Source of the DNA: Candidatus Gastranaerophilales bacterium | Lineage (GTDB): Bacteria; Cyanobacteriota; Vampirovibrionia; Gastranaerophilales; Gastranaerophilaceae | NCBI GenBank assembly: GCA_016282705.1 | Contig: JAEELO010000083.1 | Span: 21,877 to 85,876, forward strand | DNA: 64,000 bases | Direction: 5' to 3' | Shown here: positions 36,758-45,716 of the stretch, one piece after another | Layout of the letters: each line of letters begins with the position of its first letter | How positions within the stretch are numbered: position 1 is the first letter of the stretch | Position numbers and translations under genes: made by a program | The notes under the pieces: generated by a model | Told to the model about the DNA's origin: nothing | Seen by the model: the letters and a program-made list of their open reading frames with translations, nothing else | Databases searched by the model: none

Positions 36758-37763
36758 ATTTATTAAGAAGATATTTATCAACCACATAACGGGTTTTATC
36801 CCATAAGTGTAAATTCATATTTTTTTCTTTACAAAGTTGTTCGAAATGCAGATAAAGCTCTTTATAATGTTTCGGCATTGGCGTTTTATCCAAATCAGTA
36901 AATAACAAATATTTGTTATCAATCATAAATTCTACGGTTTTTATACCTATATCGTGCATTAGGTTTATAAAATTTGTTATTTCTTCAATATTATCGTTAA
37001 AATGTTCAATTATTATGTATCTTACAATTACATTTATACTGTTGGGACTTTTTGCATATTTCTTTAGATTGTTAATACAATCATTAAATTTATCAACTCT
37101 TTTTAGTTTGTAATATAATTCTGCGTTTGCACAATCAAGGGCGGTTGTAAAATGAGTTTTATTTAAATCAAGCAGCTTTTTTACAATAGGCTGATATTTA
37201 ATATTGTTAGATAAAATATAAAAGTGGTTTATGCCTTGTTTTAAAAATTCTTTTACGACAGGTTCAAATTCTTTTAAAACTGATATATCACCGCCTTGAA
37301 TACAAGCAGTAAGATTTTCTCTGTCCAGTAACTCATTTTTGTATAATTGCTTTAACAAAGGAAGAAAATCATAATAACCGCTCTTTTCGGTTTTTTGTGA
37401 GATTTTTCCTTTAGAATCAAGCATTCTTGCACAGTATATGCATCCGCAATTACATTGAGTCCAATGGCTTACGTTAATTAAATTAAATTTATCCGAAATA
37501 ATATCTGTTTCTTTGCGTTCTCTAAGGAAAAAACATCCTTTACAAGGTGAATTTTCAATGTCTTCTTCATTTAACAAATCAAAAGCTTTATGTTTAATAT
37601 CCAAAAATAAATTTTTATCTATTTTTTGTCCTTTATAAGCTTCAAAATAAACAGGCCCGATTTGCCCTGAACAGCAAGACATTATTCTGTCATGAAAACA
37701 AGATATTACATTATTAAGTTCTTCACAAAAAAATCGTTTCATAATTAAATAAGATTTTATCAT
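36756..37763 (-). CDS. radical SAM protein with an extra N-terminal cysteine cluster
   Basis: Iron-sulfur enzyme of unknown substrate. The 335 residues have an N-terminal region with Cys pairs (FFCEE, ISC, MSCCSG) and SPCKGCFFL, then the radical SAM cluster motif CNCGCIYC, readable as CxxxCxxC, around residues 113-120. The family GGEP motif appears as QGGDIS. A second Met at residue 8 (37742) could be the start. It resembles the radical SAM gene at 47981-49009 in order of cysteines and layout. There is no obvious precursor peptide or partner next to it. Confidence 0.8.
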   Translation of the reverse strand: MIKSYLIMKRFFCEELNNVISCFHDRIMSCCSGQIGPVYFEAYKGQKIDKNLFLDIKHKAFDLLNEEDIENSPCKGCFFLRERKETDIISDKFNLINVSHWTQCNCGCIYCARMLDSKGKISQKTEKSGYYDFLPLLKQLYKNELLDRENLTACIQGGDISVLKEFEPVVKEFLKQGINHFYILSNNIKYQPIVKKLLDLNKTHFTTALDCANAELYYKLKRVDKFNDCINNLKKYAKSPNSINVIVRYIIIEHFNDNIEEITNFINLMHDIGIKTVEFMIDNKYLLFTDLDKTPMPKHYKELYLHFEQLCKEKNMNLHLWDKTRYVVDKYLLNK

Positions 37764-37837
37764 AATTGTAAAGAACTTTACTATATTTACAAAAATGTAA
37801 TAAAATTGAATATTAGTTTTGTCGGATAGGTGGAAGA

Positions 37838-38383
37838 ATGTCTAAAAAAGTTTTGATAATTTCAACAAGTTTAAGATTACACAGTAATTCTGAAATACTT
37901 GCAAAAGAATTTGAAAAAGGTGCTTTAGAAGCAGGACATGAAGTAGAATATATAAGCTTGAAAGATAAAAAAATCAATTTTTGCAGAGGTTGTCTTACAT
38001 GTCAAAAAACAGGCTGCTGTGTTATACAAGATGATGATGCAAATGAAATAACGGATAAAATGTGTGAAGCAGATGTACTTGTTTGGGCAACACCTGTATA
38101 TTATTATGAAATGTCCGGACAGATGAAAACAATGATAGACAGAGCAAACTCTCTATTTGACAGAGATTATAAATTCAGAGAAGTTTATGTAATTACTACA
38201 TCGGCTGATGCATCTGAAGGTGTTGCAAAATCTGTATTATTCGGAATGAAGGGTTGGTTAGATTGTCTGCCTAAAGCACACTTGGCAGGTTGTGTTGAAG
38301 GTAAGGGTGTAAATAATCCTTTGGAAATAAGACAATTTACCGATATTCTTGTCCAAGCATATAATATGGGTAAAGAAGTTTAA
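37838..38383 (+). CDS. NADPH-dependent FMN reductase / flavodoxin-fold protein
   Basis: Flavoprotein of the iron-sulfur flavoprotein/NADPH-dependent FMN reductase group. The 181 residues have the FMN phosphate loop STSLRLHSNSE (about 9-19). A CRGCLTCQKTGCC cluster follows (about 48-60), then WATPVYYYEMSGQMKTMIDR. Four nearby cysteines suggest a metal or iron-sulfur site, as in Isf proteins. It is monocistronic. The electron partner is unknown. Confidence 0.88.
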   Translation: MSKKVLIISTSLRLHSNSEILAKEFEKGALEAGHEVEYISLKDKKINFCRGCLTCQKTGCCVIQDDDANEITDKMCEADVLVWATPVYYYEMSGQMKTMIDRANSLFDRDYKFREVYVITTSADASEGVAKSVLFGMKGWLDCLPKAHLAGCVEGKGVNNPLEIRQFTDILVQAYNMGKEV

Positions 38384-38454
38384 ATAAGTATATTCCCCGT
38401 ATATACTCATATACAGTTTTTGGATGATATTTTGTCCTGTTTTGGTGTATTTCC

Positions 38455-38483
38455 TTTAACATTACAGGTAAAAATGCTATAAT
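38455..38483 (+). promoter_or_regulatory. promoter of the helicase-nuclease gene
   Basis: TTTAAC, 17 bases, then TATAAT, preceded by TGC to give an extended -10 (TGCTATAAT). The start codon follows about 28 bases later, behind AGGGGAAA. Confidence 0.7.
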
Positions 38484-38510
38484 TAACTATCAATTGTTAT
38501 AGGGGAAATT

Positions 38511-41500
38511 ATGCTTCAAGAAGCCACAAAAATGTTAAATTCAGCATTTAACAACAGTTTTATAAAAAAATTGTGTTTATATCTTCATGACTGTGTCAGA
38601 GAAGAAGTTCAAAGTTCTACTTTTCGTAATTTAAAACAGGACAAAGATAATAAATGGATTTTTTTGGAAACGGAAAATGCGGATAATAAAGAAAAATCTT
38701 CTATAACCGATAGTGAAAAACTTTTTACAAATTATCCTCAAACATTAAAGCTTGACGGTTCTGATTCTTATTTGACCGAATTAATGTTGTTGAGTGAAAA
38801 CAGTCAAAAAGATAAATATTTAATATACGGCTATTTATTTTTAGTCGGTAAAAATACAAAAACGAAACGTAAAAATGAATTTTTAACACCATTATTATAT
38901 TCAACTTGTAAGCTTGAAAGAGTTGGGATGAATATAGAATGTTCAATTCAGGAAGAGGGTTTATCTTTAAATACAGCTGCATTAACAAGTTTGATGAATT
39001 TATCAGGAGAAGAAGACGAAATAGATAATATGCTTGACGGCTTATTGGATGTTGTTCCTAAACTTCCTTTAAAAGAAGAAGATTTGAATATCTTTTTGAC
39101 AACATTAAAATCATTAATTCCGGATTTGGAATTTGAGCTTAATGAAGAAGAAAAATTTGAAAATAATGTTCAGGATGATGCTGCTGATTTTTATGAAGAA
39201 AGAAAAATCAATTATGAAAATCTTGAAGAAACAATAGAAGAAATTGAAGCAGACAAACCAAAACCAAAATTAAAAGCGGATAAAGTTGTTTTAACAAATA
39301 AAAGTGCAATAATTCTTACAAAAAGACCTTTAGTTACGGCAGGTGTTTTATATGAGCTTATGCAGATAGCTGAAAAACCTTCAGGTATTATAAGAGAAAC
39401 AGCATTAACTCTTGTAAATGAAGAATATTCGCAAGGAAAGGCTGCATCTAAAATTATAAAAGAGAATAATAATAGAGATTTTGCTGCAATAACGCCATTA
39501 TCTTTAAGTGATTCTCAGGAAGATGTTATTAAAAATTTAGAAGATAATACTATTTTATCGGTTTATGGACCTCCGGGTACGGGAAAATCACAAACAATAG
39601 TAAATTTAATATGTCATTTAATATCAAACGGAAAAACGGTTCTTGTAGCTTCAAGAATGGATAAAGCAACAGATGTGGTTGCAACCAGACTTAATGATTT
39701 TGGTGCGCCTTATCTTGCTTTAAGAGCAGGAAGAACTAATTATCAAAAGCAATTATCATTCGATTTACAGGATTTAATTTCCAATAAAGTTGATTTGGAT
39801 ACAGATTTTGAAAATTCTATTCTTGTAGATGTTGATGATATGAGAAAACTTATTGCGACAGTTAAGGAAAAAGAGAATAACTGTGAAGAGATAATAAAAC
39901 TGGAAGAACAATGGCATAACATTATAAAAGAAAGAGATGAAAAAGCAAAACAAATAGGCGAATTACAATTTCTTACAGGCAAATTAACAATGCAAGAGAT
40001 TGATGATATAGACGGTGCAATTAAGAACTTAGAAAAAAATACTGAAAAACAAGGATTTTTTGCTGATATTACAACAAAATTTGCAAATCATCAATTAAAG
40101 AAAATTATTCAAAATAATAATTTCAAGCCGGATTTTGAAAATCTTGAAAGATTAAAGCTTGAACTTGAAATAGCAAGATTATCAACAAAAGCAAGATATA
40201 TAGAAACTCAAATGATTAAAATAGGAAATATCCATACTCTTCTTGAAGAAATAAAATTATTAAAGAAAAAACAAAAAACTCTTGCTATAGAAATATTAAA
40301 AGGTAAAAGAAGAAATTCTTTAAAAGGACTGTTAAGAGACCAAGTTAAACGTCAAAGATTAATTGTTCATACAAAAGCACTGATAACAAGAAAAAAGAAT
40401 CTTCAAAACAGATTATTGGAAGATGAAGATTTTAAACCGTTGTTGGAAGCATTCCCTTGTTGGTGTTGTACAACTTATGCAGTTTCTGATTCACTTCCTT
40501 TAAAACCGGGAATGTTTGATGTTGCTATTATTGATGAAGCTTCTCAATGTGATATAGCAAGCTGCGTGCCTATTTTATACAGATGTAAAAAGGCAGTAAT
40601 AGTAGGTGATGATAAACAATTGCCTCATTTATCCTTCCTTGAAAAATCAAAAGAACAATCATTTTTGAGTCAGTATGAAATTCCCGATAAATATCAATTA
40701 ATGTGGAAATTCAGAACAAATTCGATGTTTGATTTGGCAAATTATTATTCTACAAAACCGGTTCTTTTGGATGAACATTTCAGAAGCTATGCACCGATTA
40801 TAGATTTTAGTAATAAAGAATTTTACGGTGACAGAATAAGAATAATGTCACAATGTAATGATAAAAAAGTACTGGAACTGGTACAGGTTCCGGACGGAAA
40901 AGTTGATTCCGAAATGACACGTAACATGCCCGAAGTTGAAGCAATTATGCAAAGATTGCAGGAAATTCTTCAGGAAGATGACAGAATAAAAGATGAAGAC
41001 CATGAGCCGGTAACCGTAGGTATTATATCTCCGTTTAGAGGACAGGTTGAATTAATAAAAAAAGCATTGATGCAATTATATCCCGAATCCGTTCTAAGAC
41101 GGCACAGAATTGAAGTCGGTACGGCACATACCTTCCAAGGTGATGAAAGAGATATAATGATGCTTTCATGGGCTGTTGCAAACAATAGTTATAATCAGAG
41201 TTTAACCTTCTTACAGATACCGAATTTGTTTAATGTTGCCATTACACGTGCAAAGAAAAAACAAATTATATTCTTATCAAAAGATCCGAAATCACTTCCT
41301 CAAGGCTTATTAAAAGACTATATTGAGTATGTTCAAACTTATATTGCAAGAAATAATTTAAGTGAAAGCTTAAATATAGATGAAAATATCTATAAGAATT
41401 CATTTGAAAAAGAAGTTGCAAACTACTTGCGTGATGAGGGTTTTGAAGTAATTGCAGGTCAAACCGTTGCGGGTTTAAGTGCTGATTTGATTGTAACTGA

Positions 41501-41696
41501 CCCGACAGGAAGAAGTATAATAGTTGAATGTGACGGTGTTGAGGATAATACAAAGACTAATAAAACTCAAATAAAAAAACAAACATTAATGGAGCGTACA
41601 GGTACTATTGTTGAAAGAATTTCATACAGAGAATGGTATATAAGTCCTACAGGCTGTATTGAAAGAATAAAAACCATTTTTACGGAAATGATATAA
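38511..41696 (+). CDS. SF1 (Dna2/UPF1-like) helicase with C-terminal Vsr/MTES_1575-type nuclease domain
   Basis: Predicted 1061-residue helicase-nuclease. Residues 1-335 are an acidic unclassified region. Helicase motifs follow: Q-motif-like LSDSQEDVI, Walker A YGPPGTGKSQT (about 355-365), Walker B as VAIIDEASQCD, VGDDKQLPH, DEHFRSY, TAHTFQGDERD and LFNVAITRAKK. A coiled-coil insertion separates the two RecA lobes. The last 100 residues hold a PD-(D/E)XK-like domain with FEKEVANYL, SADLIV and IIVECDG. Related helicase-nuclease fusions occur in antiphage islands but also as housekeeping genes. No partner defence gene is adjacent. Confidence 0.85.
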   Translation: MLQEATKMLNSAFNNSFIKKLCLYLHDCVREEVQSSTFRNLKQDKDNKWIFLETENADNKEKSSITDSEKLFTNYPQTLKLDGSDSYLTELMLLSENSQKDKYLIYGYLFLVGKNTKTKRKNEFLTPLLYSTCKLERVGMNIECSIQEEGLSLNTAALTSLMNLSGEEDEIDNMLDGLLDVVPKLPLKEEDLNIFLTTLKSLIPDLEFELNEEEKFENNVQDDAADFYEERKINYENLEETIEEIEADKPKPKLKADKVVLTNKSAIILTKRPLVTAGVLYELMQIAEKPSGIIRETALTLVNEEYSQGKAASKIIKENNNRDFAAITPLSLSDSQEDVIKNLEDNTILSVYGPPGTGKSQTIVNLICHLISNGKTVLVASRMDKATDVVATRLNDFGAPYLALRAGRTNYQKQLSFDLQDLISNKVDLDTDFENSILVDVDDMRKLIATVKEKENNCEEIIKLEEQWHNIIKERDEKAKQIGELQFLTGKLTMQEIDDIDGAIKNLEKNTEKQGFFADITTKFANHQLKKIIQNNNFKPDFENLERLKLELEIARLSTKARYIETQMIKIGNIHTLLEEIKLLKKKQKTLAIEILKGKRRNSLKGLLRDQVKRQRLIVHTKALITRKKNLQNRLLEDEDFKPLLEAFPCWCCTTYAVSDSLPLKPGMFDVAIIDEASQCDIASCVPILYRCKKAVIVGDDKQLPHLSFLEKSKEQSFLSQYEIPDKYQLMWKFRTNSMFDLANYYSTKPVLLDEHFRSYAPIIDFSNKEFYGDRIRIMSQCNDKKVLELVQVPDGKVDSEMTRNMPEVEAIMQRLQEILQEDDRIKDEDHEPVTVGIISPFRGQVELIKKALMQLYPESVLRRHRIEVGTAHTFQGDERDIMMLSWAVANNSYNQSLTFLQIPNLFNVAITRAKKKQIIFLSKDPKSLPQGLLKDYIEYVQTYIARNNLSESLNIDENIYKNSFEKEVANYLRDEGFEVIAGQTVAGLSADLIVTDPTGRSIIVECDGVEDNTKTNKTQIKKQTLMERTGTIVERISYREWYISPTGCIERIKTIFTEMI

Positions 41697-41703
41697 AAGA
41701 ATA

Positions 41704-42273
41704 ATGACCGATAAATTTCAAAACTTTGAAATATTTTTAAAAAGTGTAGATGATGATTTAAAAAAAATTTTTGATTATCAAAAAGAGTACATTTTTTGTA
41801 AAAAAGGCTGTTCTTTATGTTGTGAAAACGGGGATTATCCCCTTTCGCAAATTGAATTTGAATATCTTATGGATGGATTTAAAAATCTAAATGCGGGAGA
41901 ACAGTCAATAATAAAAGAAAATATAGAAAAAATAAAACAAGAAAAACAGGAATTATACAAGTGTCCTTTTTTAATTAATAATGCTTGCAGTGTGTATAGT
42001 CATAGACCTTTTGTTTGCAGGACATTTGGAGTTTTAACGGAAGATGCAAAGGGAAATCCTGCATTTCCGTCTTGTGCGGTACATGGTCTGAATTTTTCAC
42101 AAATATATGATAAAGAAAAACATCATCTTTCGGCAGAATTGGTAGAGAAAAATCACTTTAAAATATTTCCTAAGATTTTTAGATTAAGTAATAAAGTTAT
42201 AATGAATTTGCCTAAAGCAAAAGAATTAGATATAAATTTTGGCGAAGCAAAAAGAATGATAGATTTTTTATAA
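41704..42273 (+). CDS. YkgJ-family cysteine cluster protein
   Basis: Small metal-binding protein of 189 residues. It has CKKGCSLCCENGDYPLS (about 37-53) and CPFLINNACSVYSHRPFVCRTFG (about 81-103), the eight-cysteine pattern of the YkgJ/UPF0153 zinc- or iron-binding family. Function in the family is not known. It starts eight bases after the helicase stop and is probably cotranscribed with it. Confidence 0.85.
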   Translation: MTDKFQNFEIFLKSVDDDLKKIFDYQKEYIFCKKGCSLCCENGDYPLSQIEFEYLMDGFKNLNAGEQSIIKENIEKIKQEKQELYKCPFLINNACSVYSHRPFVCRTFGVLTEDAKGNPAFPSCAVHGLNFSQIYDKEKHHLSAELVEKNHFKIFPKIFRLSNKVIMNLPKAKELDINFGEAKRMIDFL

Positions 42274-42276
42274 AAT

Positions 42277-42304
42277 AAAAACCTCAAAAATTTTGAGGTT
42301 TTTA
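42277..42304. terminator. bidirectional terminator
   Basis: AAAAACCTCAAAA and TTTTGAGGTTTTT form a perfect inverted repeat between the convergent YkgJ-like and gatB genes, with T runs on both strands. Confidence 0.9.
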
Positions 42305-42326
42305 TTTGAAATATTTATTTGGTCTG

Positions 42327-43787
42327 TTAACCGTCTAAAGCTGATTTTAAAAGTTTATTAAGTAATTGAGGGTTAGCTCTGCCTTGAGTTTCTTTCATAA
42401 CCTGACCTACAAAGAAGCCGAATAATTTATCTTTACCGCCTCTATATAATTCAACCTGACTCGGGTTATTTGCAATTACTTTATCTACAACAGCTTTTAA
42501 AGCACCTTCATCAGAAATAACACCCAGACCTTGTTTTTCAACAAGTTCTTTAGCGCTTCCGCCTTCTTTTAACAGGGTAACTACCAGTTGTTTTCCTATG
42601 TTATTGGAAATTGTTCCTGCCGTAACAAGGTTGATTAATTCTGCAAAAGATTCCGGTGTTAATTTCGTTTCTTCAAGAGTGACTTTTTCTTCTTTTAAAT
42701 ATGCTGCTATTTCTTTCATTAAGAAATTGTTTGCAACTTTAGGGTCTGCTTTTAAATCAACAACTTTATCATAGAAATAAGCAATATCCTGCTGTTCAAC
42801 CAGAACGTTTGCATCATAAGGAGTTAAACCGTATGATACATATCTTTCACGTCTGTGTTTCGGAAGTTCAGGCATTTTTGCCGCAATTTCATTTACCCAT
42901 TCCCTTGAAATTTCAAGAGGCATAAGGTCAGGGTCAGGGAAATATCTGTAGTCATGAGCATCTTCTTTGCCTCTCATTGACTTTGTTACACCCTGATTAT
43001 CATCCCATAATCTTGTTTCCTGAACAACTTCTTCACCCGCTTCAACTATATCAATTTGTCTGTCTATTTCGTATTCTATAGCTCTTTGAAGTGCGCGGAA
43101 GCTGTTTACATTTTTTATTTCTGCTCTTGTGCCAAATTCCTTTTGTCCTACCGGTCTTACGGAAATATTGGCATCGCATCTCATAGAGCCTTCTTCAAGG
43201 TTTCCGTCGCATACGCCTATATATCTTAGAGTTGTTCTTAATTCTTCCATATATGCTCTTGCTTCATCAGATGAACGCATATCGGGTTCTGATACTATTT
43301 CCAATAATGGAGTACCAGCTCTGTTTAAGTCCACTAATGAATAACTTGAACCTGCAATACCTGTCGAACCCATATGAACAAGCTTTCCTGCATCTTCTTC
43401 AAGATGTGCTCTTGTAATACCGATTCTTTTACCTTCAATTTCGATATATCCGTTTACACAAATCGGCTGGTCATATTGTGAAATTTGATAGCCTTTCGGT
43501 AAATCCGGATAAAAATATTGTTTTCTGTCAAACTTACAATATTGCGGAATAGTACAGTTTAATGCAAGACCTGTCAAAATCCCCATATTTACACATTCTT
43601 TATTTAATACGGGTAATACTCCGGGCATGCCCAAAGTGATAGGACTAGTTTGAGTATTTTGTTCGTTGCCGAATTCGGTTGAATCACACGCAAATATTTT
43701 AGATTTTGTTTTTAATTGTGCGTGAACTTCCAATCCTATTACAACTTCATATTTTTTTCTTAATTCTTCCATTGTTGCTGTTGACAT
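42327..43787 (-). CDS. gatB: Asp-tRNA(Asn)/Glu-tRNA(Gln) amidotransferase subunit B
   Basis: Part of GatCAB, which amidates mischarged Glu-tRNA(Gln) or Asp-tRNA(Asn). The 486 residues have VIGLEVHAQLKT (16-27), FDRKQYFYPDLPKGYQISQYD, VDLNRAGTPLLEIVSEPD and EIKNVNSFRALQRAIEYE. The C-terminal YqeY-like tail is present. gatA and gatC are not adjacent. Presence of GatCAB implies indirect Gln- or Asn-tRNA synthesis. Confidence 0.97.
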   Translation of the reverse strand: MSTATMEELRKKYEVVIGLEVHAQLKTKSKIFACDSTEFGNEQNTQTSPITLGMPGVLPVLNKECVNMGILTGLALNCTIPQYCKFDRKQYFYPDLPKGYQISQYDQPICVNGYIEIEGKRIGITRAHLEEDAGKLVHMGSTGIAGSSYSLVDLNRAGTPLLEIVSEPDMRSSDEARAYMEELRTTLRYIGVCDGNLEEGSMRCDANISVRPVGQKEFGTRAEIKNVNSFRALQRAIEYEIDRQIDIVEAGEEVVQETRLWDDNQGVTKSMRGKEDAHDYRYFPDPDLMPLEISREWVNEIAAKMPELPKHRRERYVSYGLTPYDANVLVEQQDIAYFYDKVVDLKADPKVANNFLMKEIAAYLKEEKVTLEETKLTPESFAELINLVTAGTISNNIGKQLVVTLLKEGGSAKELVEKQGLGVISDEGALKAVVDKVIANNPSQVELYRGGKDKLFGFFVGQVMKETQGRANPQLLNKLLKSALDG

Positions 43788-43932
43788 ATTAAAACCTCTA
43801 TTTGTCGTTTATCTACACAAAATAATAACATGAATATGATAATAATAAAAAATAAATATTGGTTTACGTATAAACTTTTACTTTTTGAAATTCGTTTATA
43901 AATATAGTAAAATGTCATTAGGTAAAGGTTTT

Positions 43933-45072
43933 ATGAAAAAGAAAATAATTTCGTTATTAATAATATCTGCTATGTTGCTGCCGAATACAGCACTTGTTGT
44001 AAGTGCTCAAACACCATATCAAGGTCATATTGAAGAGACGGACGTAAACAAAAAACAGCAGGATGATAAAATATTTACTAAAGAAAAAGCAAAAATTGAG
44101 GCTACAAAAGATATTGAACTAACGGTTTCTCAAGTTTTAAACGGTGCAACATCAATAGAAGGTGATGAATTTTTTGCGGAAGTTTCTACGGATGTTTTGG
44201 CAGGCAGTGGTGTACTTCTTCCGAAAGGAACCATTGCACACGGTCGAATTAAAGATATAATTGAACCAAAACGAATGGGAAGAAACGGATATATAGAATT
44301 AAGCTTTGATTATTTAATTACACCTGACGGAAGAGAAATTCCGATAGAAGGTGACATGACTTCTAAATTGAATCCAGCGCAAACAACGGCAAAAGTAGTA
44401 GGAGAAAGTGTTGCTTCTACGGCAATTGGTGGTGTAACAGGTGCTATGGCTGCAATTGAAATCGCGGGTATAGAAGGTGCAATAGTAAGTCATGGTTATA
44501 CGGTATTGGGAGGTGCCGCAATTGGCGGTGTAATTGCTCTGGGTATGAGTCTTTTCAGAAAAGGGCAGGATGTTCTTATTTCACCCGGTGATGTTATAAA
44601 GGTGAAAATTAAAAGCACGGATGATATCCAAATAATGACACATGAAGCCGTAAGACAAGAAGAAATATCATATGAGGGTTTGGATGTTGAGATAACAGAT
44701 ATATTACTGGAAAAAGACCCTTTTGATAATTTGAATACACTGACACTTGATTTGGTTATTAAAAATAATTCTAAATCTGATTTTTCAAGTTTTGATATAG
44801 AAATGATAAATGATTTACATAACAGCTATCATCCGTCTATATTTATGGGATATACAAATTCTCTTGCTATGAAAACAATAAAAAGAGGAGAAAATGTATC
44901 AGGAGTTCTGTCTTTTGCTGTAGATAATCCTAAAAGACAGCATTGGCTTGTATTTTATGACAGACGAACACATAAACCGCTTGCTAAAATTTCGGTAGAT
45001 AATGCTAAAAAGAGATTAAATCTTACCGATTCGGATTTGAAAAAGAAACGTAAAAAGAGAGCGAAATTCTAA
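43933..45072 (+). CDS. secreted protein with glycine-rich segment, unknown function
   Basis: Not recognised. With ATG at 43933 (AAAGG a few bases before) the protein has 379 residues and a clean signal peptide KKKIISLLIISAMLLPNTAL then VVSAQ; longer starts would spoil it. The region VSTDVLAGSGVLLPKGTIAHG then RIKDI vaguely recalls the TrbI/VirB10 barrel. A glycine/alanine-rich hydrophobic stretch follows (AIGGVTGAMAAIEIAG, then GGAAIGGVIALGMSLF), and then a beta-rich domain. The tail is very basic (KKKRKKRAKF). Likely periplasmic or envelope-associated. The regulator gene follows 3 bases later. Confidence 0.75.
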   Translation: MKKKIISLLIISAMLLPNTALVVSAQTPYQGHIEETDVNKKQQDDKIFTKEKAKIEATKDIELTVSQVLNGATSIEGDEFFAEVSTDVLAGSGVLLPKGTIAHGRIKDIIEPKRMGRNGYIELSFDYLITPDGREIPIEGDMTSKLNPAQTTAKVVGESVASTAIGGVTGAMAAIEIAGIEGAIVSHGYTVLGGAAIGGVIALGMSLFRKGQDVLISPGDVIKVKIKSTDDIQIMTHEAVRQEEISYEGLDVEITDILLEKDPFDNLNTLTLDLVIKNNSKSDFSSFDIEMINDLHNSYHPSIFMGYTNSLAMKTIKRGENVSGVLSFAVDNPKRQHWLVFYDRRTHKPLAKISVDNAKKRLNLTDSDLKKKRKKRAKF

Positions 45073-45075
45073 TAA

Positions 45076-45711
45076 ATGCTTGATATTGATTTATTTGAAC
45101 ATATAGAAAATTCGGAAGTTCTTGAACTGCTTCAATGTATAGGAATTAAAACAAAAACTTTTAAAAAAAATTCTTATATATTAAAAACAAATGCCAAAAT
45201 AGATTTTTTAGGTGTAATTGTTGACGGAAAAGCAGTAATAAAAAAGTTTAATTATAACGGAAATCCGATAGAAATAGATAAGCTGAATACTAATGATATA
45301 TTCGGGCATAATATAGTATGCTGCGGTATAAATAAAAGTCCCGTGGATATTATAGCTCAATCTGATTGTGAAGTACTTTTTCTTCCTTTTGAAAAAGTTG
45401 TTACTCCTTGTGAAAAACTATGCAAATATCATATTCAATTAATAAAAAATATTATGAAAATGATATCCAAGAGAAATTCCGTACTTAACAAACAAATTGA
45501 CATAATAGGTCAAAAATCAATTCGTGAAAAAATACTAGCTTTTCTTAATACATACAGAAATGAGAAAGAGATTTTTTCAGTTCCTTATTCAAGAGAAGAA
45601 ATGGCAAAATTCTTATGTACTGACAGATGTGCGCTTTCACGAGAATTAAGCAGAATGCAAAATGAAGGAATTCTGCGTTATAAGAAAAATTTATTTGAAA
45701 TACTGAAATAA
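45076..45711 (+). CDS. Crp/Fnr-family transcriptional regulator
   Basis: Probable DNA-binding regulator of 211 residues. A cyclic-nucleotide-type beta-roll spans about 15-130 (YILKTNAKIDFLGVIVDGKA, then NDIFGHNIVC). A dimerisation helix follows, then a winged helix with YSREEMAKFLCTDRCALSRE and LSRMQNEGILRY. It lacks the N-terminal cysteine spacing of FNR, so an oxygen-sensing cluster is not indicated. The ligand is unknown. It is cotranscribed with the secreted protein upstream. Confidence 0.85.
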   Translation: MLDIDLFEHIENSEVLELLQCIGIKTKTFKKNSYILKTNAKIDFLGVIVDGKAVIKKFNYNGNPIEIDKLNTNDIFGHNIVCCGINKSPVDIIAQSDCEVLFLPFEKVVTPCEKLCKYHIQLIKNIMKMISKRNSVLNKQIDIIGQKSIREKILAFLNTYRNEKEIFSVPYSREEMAKFLCTDRCALSRELSRMQNEGILRYKKNLFEILK

Positions 45712-45716
45712 AAAAG

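Noticed and set aside
36756-38383. Radical SAM plus FMN reductase as a divergent maturation pair
   Set aside because: They are divergently placed but share no sign of functional link; proximity alone is not enough.
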